From contig OZ038422.1 in assembly GCA_964036155.1 (NCBI GenBank), positions 26,249,201 through 26,313,200 of the forward strand: a stretch of DNA of 64,000 nucleotides, read 5' to 3'. The notes under the pieces are model-generated. The model saw only the letters and a program-made list of their open reading frames with translations, was not told the origin of the DNA and ran no database searches. The stretch is from Diploscapter coronatus (taxonomy: Eukaryota; Nematoda; Chromadorea; Rhabditida; Rhabditidae). The position numbers and the translations under genes are program-made. Position 1 is the first letter of the stretch; each line of letters starts with the position of its first letter. Shown piece after piece: positions 44,200 to 56,300 of the stretch.

Positions 44200-44410
44200 A
44201 GAGACCCATTTTCTAGACCCAGTAGAACCATTTTATGTTATCATTTACCGAAGATACCATTTTCTAAATGCCTCTTTAAAAGATAATATTTCTAAGAAAC
44301 CATTATTCGTTCTGAAAGCTACCATTTCCGAAGAACTATTTTCCCAAAATCGCCAAAAACTACCATTTGCTATCATTTTACAAAGTCCCATTAAATCATG
44401 CCTACCATTC
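44200..44410. repeat. degenerate array of ACCATTT words
   Basis: (T)ACCATTT or close variants (CCCATTTTCTA, ACCATTTTCTAA, ACCATTTCCGAAGA, ACCATTTGCTATCATTTT) recur at 20-40 bp spacing, about eight times. No coding potential. Confidence 0.45.
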
Positions 44411-46280
44411 GAATTCAAATTATCGAAGCGCGGGTTAGCGGTCGCCATCAGATGCGAAGTTTCACTGAATGGCAGAGTAAGTTCAGCCCCCAATTATTAA
44501 CGGATTAAATCGGATACATGAAATCCCTTTGTTTTGGAAAGGGGGATATCATATATGAAATCTCGGATTTAAGGGGATATATGAAATATCTTGTTCTGAA
44601 AAATTATAATATTTGATGTGGATTATTCTATTTAAAAGGGGATATATAGAATTTGCCCTTTGAAAATATTATCGATCTTTACTAGATTTTATATACTTAT
44701 TGGCCATGGCATAGATTTTTGACTTATCTTGCATGTAATCTCGATCCGTTTTATATATCCTTCTTTGAATATCTGCAAATCTTTCTTTTGTCGTATTTTA
44801 TGGGCCTATTTTCAACATCGTAAAATCGTTGTCGTGTCCAAAATAATGTGAATTTGATAATTGATGGCCATGAAAATATAGGCATTTTTCTAGAACTACT
44901 GATAAGTTTGCCTTTCTTCTTTATTACTGATAAGATCACTTGATGAGTTGATTTTTTAAATTTTTCGACGAACTTGCGCGCCAGATTAAATTTATTTGTC
45001 AGTAAACCAAAACATCGCTTTTTCATATCAGCCAGATTCTTATCAGTATGATCTAACATGTGATGAGAAATTTTAAACACTGATAAAGTTTATCATTCCA
45101 TTTCTTATCTCCAATTTATTTACTCTCGCTAAATTTCAAAATAAACCATGAAAACACCCTTTCTCTGGTTGGTTTCCGGTAAGATTTCCTATGAAAAGTG
45201 TTCCATTTTTTCAAGTCATAACCGATTTTATTCTCGATTTTTTTCAACGAATTTCGCGCGAAACGTTATCGTCTTTCAATCTAGGCGATTTCACTTTGAT
45301 TTAAGGAAGACGACTTCATTAAATTCAAGATTTCAACACCTTTTTCAAAAATATCTTTTGAAAATTTGTCTATTTCAGCCTGTTTTCGAATCACATATTT
45401 ATTCAAGACTTAGAGATTTTTGAATTGCATGATGTTTGTTTCACTTTTTTGATTCCGAAGTGACCATAGTTTTGGATGAATAGGGAGAGAGAAAGAAAGA
45501 GATAGCGTGAAAAATTATGAGAATAAGAAATGGAGAAAGAGAGATAGCATGAAAAGTTGAGAGAGCAAAAGGTTTAGATCTTGCGCAATCGCTAAGAGAA
45601 TAGAGCACACGTTTTATGAAAGGGGGAATTGAAAAGAACCTATCTATTGAATTGAAAGGAGACGAGAAGAGAATTTAGAACCGTCAGAATTTTCGGGAAT
45701 TTCAAATCGACACTCAGACTTTCTCTCTTATTTGGAATCGAAATTTGATCTCTTTTCCAATTTTGATCTTTAACATCAGTGTCCAAGTATTTCAACGAAG
45801 ATCAGCTTTACTTTTATCCCTTTTGAATAATTTTTATTGGAAAAAACCGTCTTTCACCATAATATCCACGAATTTTGATGAAGTTCAACTAGTTGTTATT
45901 TCATTTGGAAGAGTTATGAAATTCCCATCACCATAATTCGATCTGAGTTTAATGTGATTTCATTTTATGCCCCTTGTCATGGAACTTATTTGCTGAATCA
46001 GACCAGGGAAAAAGTAAACGATGACCATTTTTTCCTTTCTTGGCCCTTTTCCTTTTATAGAATGACCACAAGGCATACATCAGAGCATAATAGTCTAGGA
46101 TGAATGATTTTGGAAGGTGGTGAAGGAAAATCTTTTCCCCAAGGAAAACATGCATCAAAAGACATGATGTGTAGATTATAGCTATAGTGAAATCTCCACC
46201 CAGAAATATTTCCAGCCAAATATTCCCACTATATTCGAGCAAATCCCCAAAACCCAGATTTTATACCACATCGGAGATCT

Positions 46281-46981
46281 GGGCCCGTACTAAAGTCCCC
46301 TCACAACAAGTCAAAAAAGGAGTGAACTTTTCATTGGACTTGTTGCGACTCTGAAAAGAGCATATGCTCACACCAACTTAAAAAATACAAAGAAAACTTA
46401 AGAAAATCCGTGCAAATTGATATGAATCTTGTAGCCAAGGATATCAGCTACCAGTAGATATAAAATATTGATAAATTAATTGCCTAATTAAAGATTTAAT
46501 TGAGTTGTCGCGAACTGTGTCAAAGAGGGAGCAGACTTGGAACGAAGTTTGCATTCAGCGAGTGAGAATGAACTTGTCTTGAAGTGAGCTATCGACAAGT
46601 TCGCCACAATTAGAGAATGTGAAAAGTGAGAGAGCAAGCTCATGACAGGGTAGCCAGCACCTCACTTGAAAAGGTGTGGTCTACTCCTGTCATGAGTTTG
46701 CTCTCTCATTTTTCATACTCTCTAGTTGCGGCGAACTTGTCAATATCTTCGCCTTCGCTTACAATAATTCGCGATTTTTCTTCCATTTTAGCAAAGTTGT
46801 CTTCCTTGACTTTGTCCGCACGAAATGGGCGGAGCTTGCGCTCTCTACTCATAACGAATTCGCTCCATCTTTCTTAAAAGTTCACGACAACTTCGCTTCA
46901 ATTCTCGCTCCAATTAGTTGCATTGAACTGAACTTGCTGCGAGAGTTGAGTTGAACTGAGGGGGGACTTTAGTACGGGCCC
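46281..46981. mobile_element. non-autonomous element with 20-bp terminal inverted repeats
   Basis: The left end GGGCCCGTACTAAAGTCCCC (46281-46300) is the exact reverse complement of the right end (46962-46981). A second inverted pair lies around the centre: AGCAAGCTCATGACAGG near 46633 against CCTGTCATGAGTTTGCTC near 46687, with CACCTCACTTGAAAAGGTGT at the midpoint. The arms also share diverged words such as GACAAGTTCGCC and GGCGAACTTGTC. The 701 bp therefore form an imperfect whole-element foldback. No transposase is encoded. A target-site duplication is not evident. Confidence 0.75.
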
Positions 46982-47318
46982 TGAATTTTGCTATATTCCT
47001 AGCTGGAATATTCTAGTTTATGATTTTGAGCCAAATTTTCCCTACATTGAAGAATAGGACCCCAATTTGGTTGGAATATTCGATTTTTACTCCGGAATTT
47101 TGAAGAGTCGAGGATTAAAAGGGCTCAATTTTACTACGGCCAAAACCCGTGTTTCGGCGCAAGATTCCGAGTGTAGATAAAGAGGAGGCGCGTGTCAGAA
47201 AGACACGCCAGCAGTTGGCATTTCTTCACGCATTGACGAATTCATAACGACTCTATTTGACATCAATCTCTAGAAATTGCAAAATCCTCTAAAGATCTAA
47301 TTTATTTCCAACAACATA

Positions 47319-50300
47319 ATGTCCAACATATATTCGTCCTCTGATTACGTGTCGTATAAAAACGCGTCCTCGTATTTTTGGCGTCAGCTTAAATGTAAAA
47401 CATTTTCAAAAATATGCTAATTTCAGGATTGCGGTGTTTTGAAAATCGATAATTTTAAAATTTCAGGTAGCCGCTACCAAATGACAATGCCCTACGAACC
47501 ACCTCCGGATTATGTAAGTATTCAAATTGTTTATTACATTTTAAGTCTTAATATCTATGAAATCTTCAATTTGTCAAGTATCACGTTATTCTTCATTACT
47601 TTCTCTTAAACTTAACCCAAAAGATTTGTTTAAGTGATAGATTTTGCAGAACTTTCGATTTTTGACCAAAGCACATTGTATGTATAATCGTTTCTAAACA
47701 TAAAAAATTAGAATTGTCATTCTGAATCTAAAAAATCTTAGGATTATTAAAGATTTATTAAGAAGGCTAAGGATTATATGAATCATAAAAAGTTTTTTTC
47801 TAATCTTTTGAAGAATTCTAGATTTAGCCGTATATATTCCAAATCCAATTATACATAAAAGTAACACCCCCTTGAATGGTATTTTTCCATTTCCTTTTCA
47901 CGACGCTTTTTCTTCCGACTCTTACTCCTACAGTCCCATGTCCATTCTTACGCGATGTTCAGCGTAGCGTAAGTTACTTTGGCAATTGCAAGGATATATG
48001 AAATCCATAGGGAGAGGAGAATTTCACGTATCCGACATCTTTTCCTTGATTCTTAGATCCAGATATATCTATACCTTTAATTTGATTGAATTTCATATGC
48101 TTTCTAAATCTAGCTATAGCTTCATTTCTAAACAGATATTATTTTAAATCTATACCCTCCAATCTTTATTTTCTAAACTCAAATATTTTGAAAATTTCTT
48201 GGTTTCTAAATTTAGCTACACTAATTTTCTGAATTCAGTGTTTATGACCTTCAATGTATATCAAAATATGAGATGCTTCTATTGAGATGTCAAATTAAAT
48301 TTCAAGTTTTTATATGAATTACTTTCCCTTTTGGAAATGCCTTCGAAAGCTAGATAAAAAGTCGAGAACGAAGCCTTTAATATAATGAGAAAAATGATCG
48401 AATCAGTGAAGTTGCGAGACTTGGTGGAAAAGGCGTAGAGGACTGATTGAGATTAGATCAGATTAGGCATTATACGTCCAGTGATATAATCCATTCAGAC
48501 ATTTTCCACGGGTAGAACGCCTTTCTCTTACTTTTACTTATTTTTAAATTTAACATATGACGTTTTTGATGTAACAAAATTTTTTCAAGATCTCACTTTA
48601 TTCTTACTTCTTATTTTATGCGACACCTTTGACGTTATTTTTTGAAAGGCGTTATATTTGTTTGAATTTAAAAAAAAAAAAAAAAAAAACTTTCTATTGA
48701 CACCCTATCAAGTTCCTCCTCACCACATCATCCACCATTTCGTTATTGACATTTTCATCAACAAACAAACTGTTCTATTTTCAATCATAGATGTGAAATC
48801 AAAACCCCGCACCTCTTGAAATTCCTTCTGACATTAGCTTGTTTACCCAACAAATTTGCCCCCGAGTAATTGACACTTGGAGGAATTTCCCCGGGAGTTA
48901 ACTTGCCGAAATTCCGGACCGCAACCGGTCTTGCCCCCGTAGTGATACGCAAAAGTCGGTACGGGTCTCCCCCCGGCAGTGAATTTTCGAATCACTACTA
49001 CTAGCCTTTGCCCGATGCGAATTCGGCATGCGATACGGGTCGACACTCGGGAACGTTCGATGAATTACGACGCACAAAATCCCGATGCTAGTGTGTCATT
49101 TATCGCGACGTGTCAATCTCGGGTCGCGGGCTTGGCTTTACGATGCGAGATAATTTTCTCGTATCTGACTTTTTCTTAGATACGGCAAAAACCACTGACT
49201 GACTAATAAATTCCATCAATAATACGTGCTTGTAGGATTGCCTCGTGATTTTAAACCTGCTGAAAACCTTAGAAATGCTCAATTTATTTTTTTAAATAGA
49301 GGATATTTATGTAATGCATTATTTCCCGATTTTCGTTGGCAAACTTATCCAGTGTTTTTCGCACTTTCGCACTTTTCTTATCTGTATTGCCCGGTTTAAC
49401 CTCTTGTTGGTCTTCTTTTTTCAAGCAGAAAATGACCTGTTTTCCGGTCAAACAGCGTTTTTTGTCGTTTTTTCGACCCTCTTAAATTTCACGTCCGGTC
49501 ATCGAAAACACATTGGCGTGTTTCCGCAATTTTTCGACACTTTATTTAACATTTCTTTTGAAATATTGATTTTCTAAGGTTTATTATAATCTAAACCATC
49601 TTAAAATAGTATTTTTTGTTCATTTGAAATTATTGATTTTCCAAGATCTATGCCAATTTCTTGAAGAATTTGCGTAATTCACGACAAAAGCGCGCATTAA
49701 TTTTATGCCACAAGTTTACGGCCATCTCATAATTTCACATAAATGCCTTGCTGTAGTCATCATTGAACAAAACAAGTCTGCCTGGTCGATTTTTTTGCTG
49801 TAGAAAAGTTGAGGAAGCAGGTATGCGCGTTTTCACGAAACACAAACAATTTCCATTACAAGAATCGCTCGGAAAAGCTTCACCATATCCTGGATTTTAT
49901 ATATGCTAGAATTTCATATATCCTCTAAATCTTTGTAATTTCTTGATCTGATATATCCTATTCCATCGGCCTTTCTCAAGCAATCACCATCCCCATTAGC
50001 CTCATTTCGAGTGCCCAACGATTAGGACACTTGGTACAATTGGTAGGGACGCTTATTTGCGACTTTTTGCAAAAATTGCCGACTCCCATGGCCCGATTGG
50101 ACCTTTAATACCCGTGGTCATAATTCTATTGTTCCTATGTCAAAATCTGTGAATGTAATTGTTAAAGGCTATTGTCTTTCTATTCGTAAATAGAGAATAT
50201 TCAAGAACATCATTATTGCTGTTTTCTTAATTTATCGATTTTTTCCCAGTAATTAACTAGAGCAATTGTAGTGTTTACTGTTTTTATTGATTTTTTGTTA

Positions 50301-53300
50301 TAGAAAGCATGCTTAAATATATTCACTTTGGTTTCTTTGAATTTTCTTACTTCAAATCGATTTTTTCGATTGAGAAATCATAAGTTTGATTTGATTTTTC
50401 GTTTTTCTTTGCATACTTGCCCTTGACATTTATACCGCTAGCAAACTGATACCTTATACAAACACTCTTGGTCGGCGGTTTTCAGTTAAATTGAGCCTTG
50501 CACTCGTTTTATCAAAATTTTCTTTGAACTTAAAGATTTAAAGTTTAAGTAAACTTCTATACTTTATGGTAGATCATTATGCCATCTGACATATAATCCG
50601 GCTTAAGAAAGTACATAGTGTAATAGATGAACATCTTTCTTTCTTAGCTGAATTCGTTCTATCATATTGTTCTTGATTTTATCTTAAAATTACTTATTTG
50701 AGTGCATTTTTAAACCTATACAATTCTCCATATTTACACTTTTAGAGTAATTCTTGAGTGATTCATAAATGCGTGCGAACGATTGCGCGCCTGAAGGAAA
50801 GTTAAATAGGATCAAGAGCGTTTTAGTATTTCCAATATACAATTTTTCAAGGATATGCAAGTTTCTTGATATTAAATTTGAAATATTTCAGATTAAGTTA
50901 CATTATTCATTAATTCAATTATAATTCTTTCTGAGCTTTAATCTCGGATATACCAATGTAAATATAATTTCACGCATGATAGCTTTCTAAGTATGGGTCT
51001 TGCTTAAATTTTATTCTATTAACTAAGTTTTCTTTCATGATTCCATGATTAATTAGGCAATATGTCATATTTTCTCCGTATGAAGGATACGAGTGGTTTT
51101 ATTTTTGCCCGGCTTTATCGGAATACGATCTAAATGGCGTTCAAAGAAAAGTCATCTACCATTGTCTTTCCCTTTACTCATATATTCGGATGATACCTAT
51201 AAACCCATAAACTTCAAATGCCTTTCACCGCCGTCCTTTTCATAGCGTTTCTAAACATTCTATAAAATTATTACCTATTCAAAACCAAAAAATCCTTAAA
51301 ATTGCGCAAATTTTTTTGGCTGCGAGCACTTTTTTCCCACGAGTGAGCACTTTGTTACCAAAGAAAATAATGAGCACTTTGTTACCAAGAGTGAGCACTT
51401 TGTTACCAAAGAGTAGAATAAAAGTGAGCATTTTGTTCCCACGAGTGAGCACTTTGTTACCAAACGCTATTTCTCCCCTTTTTTCTTCTTATCCTACACT
51501 ATTTCTGCTTTGGGAACAAAGTGCTCACTTGTGGTAACAAAGTGCTCACTCTTGGTAACAATGTACTCACTGCAAATCTTTGGGAACAAAGTGCTCACTC
51601 TTGGTAACAAAGTGCTCACTCGTGGGAAAAAAGTGCTCGCAGCCAATTTTTTTTAGGAACTTATTGTTTTTGTTTACCTTCTATTTTCGTCGTTTTCGAT
51701 ATCAGATAATCCGAATTAAGTCAATTCTAATTCCATCAAAGTGGGCGTGCCTTTGAAAATAAAAAAATATATAATAGAAAGGCATGGATGATTACTATGA
51801 CCTTGGGAAACTGCATATTTTTGCTGGGACTCGGGGGAAATATTGATCTTAATTATTGCTATTATCGTTAAGCCCCTTTGAATATGTAACGCGTGTTTTG
51901 GTTACACTTCTAGATGCCTGTTTGATGACAGAATAGGTAGTTTTTACGGCCTAACATTTGCGCTAAGTTAGCATAAGACCACTGTCTCTGAAATAAGCTT
52001 CCCTCAATTTCAAGTAATAAAATTGCCAAGTAGCTGAGTGGGCAAGGGGTTTGAATTTTCACGATCGCTTTCCCAGTCAAATTGCGGTTTTTTTTTTCGC
52101 AAAAATTCCCGACGCGCTTTCCCAGACCTGCTGACAATTTTATTGGGCGCCAATTTTCGAGAGGCTAGCATAGGAAAATTTACATGTAACCCTAATAGCG
52201 CATGGCATTTTTAAGGTCATTTTTGAAAAATTCCAAAATTGGATGATTTTATCGATTTGTATTTGAATATCATTCATGTTACCGCAACCATGATATTTGT
52301 TGTTATTAGTTTGCGTAATGTTCAAGTACCTAGAACTATTATGAATAGGTACATTGAAAGTTGCCGAAATTGAGAAATATCACGGGAAAATAAGATACTT
52401 AGAGAAAAACATAGTAGCCGGTGGCTATTCCTCTTTGTAGCGGCGACGAGACTATTTACTTTCTATCTTTTCTTTTTCACCTATCTTCTTCCATACTATT
52501 TTTCTTTTTCCTTACCTTTTTCCACGCTATTTCCCATTTCTCCATCTTTTTCCCTCTCATTTTTGCAAACTATTTCCACAAACACTTCATATTTTACCAT
52601 TCGCGGCTTGTTCGCATACATACATTGTCGGAACGTGCAAAGGATTTGAGTGAGTTGCGAAATAGTAACTCTTTTTGAGAGAGGTAAAGACGGAGAGAAA
52701 GAAATAGTATTGGAAAAGAAAGAAAGAAAATGTAATGCTAAGAGATAGACGAGAAAGCCGGCTCTGTTACAAACGAGAGTTCTCGCTTAGTGCGCAAAGA
52801 GCTTGTTCCCACATACGCATATTCTCTATTGTATACAATGGACTAAGAGAAACCGATATCCCCTCCCACTTGAATCCAAATATGGTTAGATCTTTTTCGA
52901 GCTAAAGGTGTGAACATTTTTGTTATTTTATTTTTTACTTCATAGGAGCTTTCTGATTTAAAGTCTAACATATTTTATTTGAAACATCTTAGGTTCTGGA
53001 TTAGATTTTGAATAATTTATCTTTTCAAACGACTTAACTTTTTTGAATTGTATTAAGTTGTGGGCTTTCTTTGAGTTTCAACATTTCTAACCTAACAGAT
53101 TTCCAAAATCTCTCTAAACCCCAAATTTATTCACTTCATTAACGTTGCGTAATGTCCTTTCTTTCACTTCACTCTGGGAAAATCGCGAACCTGTGCAATT
53201 TCGCGTCCTTGAAAGTCATTGCGCCAATGTCGCTTTTCGGCGTCAATTGAAATTCGCAATTTCTAAAATACTTAAATTCCCATGTATTTTATGTTAATAG

Positions 53301-56300
53301 AGCATTAAACTACACTAAATATTATATTAAATATTTAGTATATTTTTATATGAATAGGACAGTAAATTATGTTCTACTTTTTGTGATTCATAATTTCTCG
53401 ACACAAGGAAAATAAACCCTTTTAAGCCCTTACATTTACCCCAAGACCATATATGCATTTAGTTTAGGTAAGATGTAAGGCGAGGCTGTTTTGACTTAAG
53501 GCGTCAGACTTCGTTTACCTTGCCTAGGCCCATTAAACTTTGGGTAGACGCAAGTATTTCTTAGATCTTTGATAGGCTAGACGTCCTGAGGGTTAGATGA
53601 TAATGTTCCAATATAATCTCACTTTTTATCAGGAATTTTGATAGCCTCTTAGAAAATGAATAATTTTATCATTCAGCTATAGTGATCTTATCAGAAGAGT
53701 AAATTTTACAATTATAATATTCGTAATCTACCCGAAAAATAATTTTTATCATAATATTTTCAAAAAATCATAGATTATTTGTATTTATCCTAAGATTCAA
53801 TATTTTTATTATCATCCGCATTTCACGCCGTCTATTTTCTGCCTCTTGCTTTGTTTATTCACCTGGAGACTTTTTCCTAGCAATTTCACACACAAAGCAG
53901 GGTCACCGATGCTTCACTTTATATCCCCAAAACATACAATAACTATCATCCGATTTATCGATTAGATCTTTTTCTATGAGACCTCCGAAACATCCTATTC
54001 ATCAATTGGACCATTATTCCTTGTAAAACTACCGCTTTTTTCATATCTATTCATGTTCCGAGTCTGCAAACACAATATTTAAACCTAGTAAACTTATGAT
54101 TAAGGAATATGAATTTCTTATCATGTAGTGTCTAATTTTATCCTAGTCTACACTATCTTTGAAATTCATCAGTTTTAATTTATGTAATTTTAAGTGAATA
54201 AGTGAGTATATGAAGTCCCCTAATATCCCAAATTGCAGCCTATGCTAGATGATGGTTGGCGCGTCAGTGCACTGAAAGACGCCACTGCTCGATTGGAACG
54301 ATACGAAGCGCATTGTTTTCCGATAAGTCAAGCTCAAGCCAGATTTTCACGGTATATTTTATCTAAATTCAAATCAATCACATAAAGCTTACTTAATTAT
54401 ATAATTAAAAATGCATATTTAAATTCGAGGGTAAAACTAAGCATTTTTTAATTGTAAAGTTGCAAAACGAAGACCTAATATGTCTAAGCCACTGATATTG
54501 ATAAGCAAATATTATTTACTGACAACCAATGCAAACATGAGTTATGTGCGACAGCGCAGTACTTGAGATTGGCATATGATTCATTCACTTCCTATATGGC
54601 TTTGAATTTAATATATTTAAGTTTTAGATACCCCGGCTCTGAAATCTATCGTCATTCCCACAGAGATCGAGAGAATTGTCATCCTATTCAAAGACTCCCG
54701 CCTGGAATAGATCCAGCCATGCTTAGGACTAGGCAATTTCCCGAGGTAAGTTATTTTAAAAACTTTAGATTTTAATTGATTTTAAATTTTATTATATAAA
54801 AATAACATTTTTATGAATACAAATAGCTCTATTTTAACTTTCTCATTAAAATTCTATATCAAAGTGTAGATATTTTCATTCTGGATCTGAATAGACCAAA
54901 TATTTTGATAGTTCACATCAAAAATTGTCATTGAAATCGGTATAATAACGCATAGAAATAATATCTTTTTGGTTTTTTCCTCAGATTTCACTCTTTTCGC
55001 TTCCTGAAAATTCGAATTGAACCGGTTCAGATATCACCGAATTCCACATTACTTTCCCTCATTCATATACGCGTTTTCCCTGCGACATTCATCATAACTA
55101 CAATTCTTTTGGAGATATGCAAATTTGCATATCCGCGCCGGTTTTTATGATACTTTTCTAAAATATTTGAATCAAAATAAAATATTCTATCTCAGATTAT
55201 CTAGTTCCTATCTAAGTCCGAAGAATTTACATTAGAAAAGAAATCTACATTTTCCTCCTAAAGAAGTTTCTGTTCAAAGGCACAAATTTGCATTCCGACA
55301 TGCGGTCTTCCTTCTTTTCTTCGCGTATTTTCGTTTAATCCAACGAGTTTTACTTGTCTTTTCGACTTTCAAAGAAAACGTCTTCTTGTAAGTCGCATTT
55401 ACATACATTTTATATAGGTATCTTCCTAACTTTCATTTTATTTTTATATTTAAAACATTTAAATTTGGATTTAATCCAATTTTCATTCACCATTTTCCTA
55501 AATATTTTAATTTGGTCAAGAATTTTGATTCCACCAAAATTTCCGATTTCTTTCATTTTACCTATGAATAATGTTTTTGACCTTGCCCGCGCAAATTTCG
55601 ACAATTAATTGCACGCATAAGAATAGCGAAAAGTCATTGAAGTCAACCCTTTCATCATAAACATTTTTCAATTTAAGTGTCGGGTCAAAATTTATTATCA
55701 TCGACAACAAGATCTCCTTATTTCCCTATATCCCCTATTTCAATTCAATTCGATTCAAACATTTCTTGAAACAAGTGGCTAAATCCTTTTATAAGCCAAT
55801 CCAAATAAGAAGGTTGGGGGTTTGAAGAGCGTGTTAGGTTCTCTTATTAATTGGTTCAAATCTTTGTTCGACATGTTGAGAAATAGGGAGAAACAGATGG
55901 AATACCGTCTAGAATTTCGCATTCGCAATCTTGAAACAACTAGCTTGATTGAAATTCTGCCATGACTTCAAGTACCAAGTAATTAACCTCTCTCGTTCAT
56001 TCTCTTGCATTATGTGCTGAAATCGATGCAACTTCTCCCTATTGTGTTCACACACATTTCACTTAATGACATTATATATGTGGTTGCATTAGACACCGTA
56101 ATTTTTATATACCAGGCGCTATTCCTTCATCACATGTTTTGACTGATCAATCAATCAATCAATTTAAAGTATATCATACCTTTTATTAGTCTAATTTTAT
56201 CATAATGATCATGATGTCAGTTTAAATTATACCATCCGCTTTTTTTTTCCATATCCTAGTCATCGCAAAACTATTTAGGTCGCTGGTATTTACGGCTGCG

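Larger units (their letters stand above)
38211..47318. other. 9.1-kb gene-free interval
   Basis: No exon chain with agreeing phases was found on either strand. It contains dispersed GCTGATCTTCATC and GGATATATGAAATC motif copies, an (ATT)n microsatellite at 41855-41874, a TGACCAG-TTT-CTGGTCA hairpin at 41881-41897, an array of ACCATTT words at 44200-44410, purine-rich blocks at 45480-45570 and the inverted-repeat element at 46281-46981. It lies between divergent genes, so distal regulatory DNA or unseen non-coding RNA is possible. Confidence 0.5.

Noticed and set aside
51316..51537. 73-codon open frame with repeated STLLP residues
   Set aside because: The peptide repeat is only the translation of the iterated 18-bp foldback unit and stops in the loop region.
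56143..56165. (ATCA)n run as a possible functional repeat
   Set aside because: Only four to five units; an ordinary short microsatellite inside an intron.
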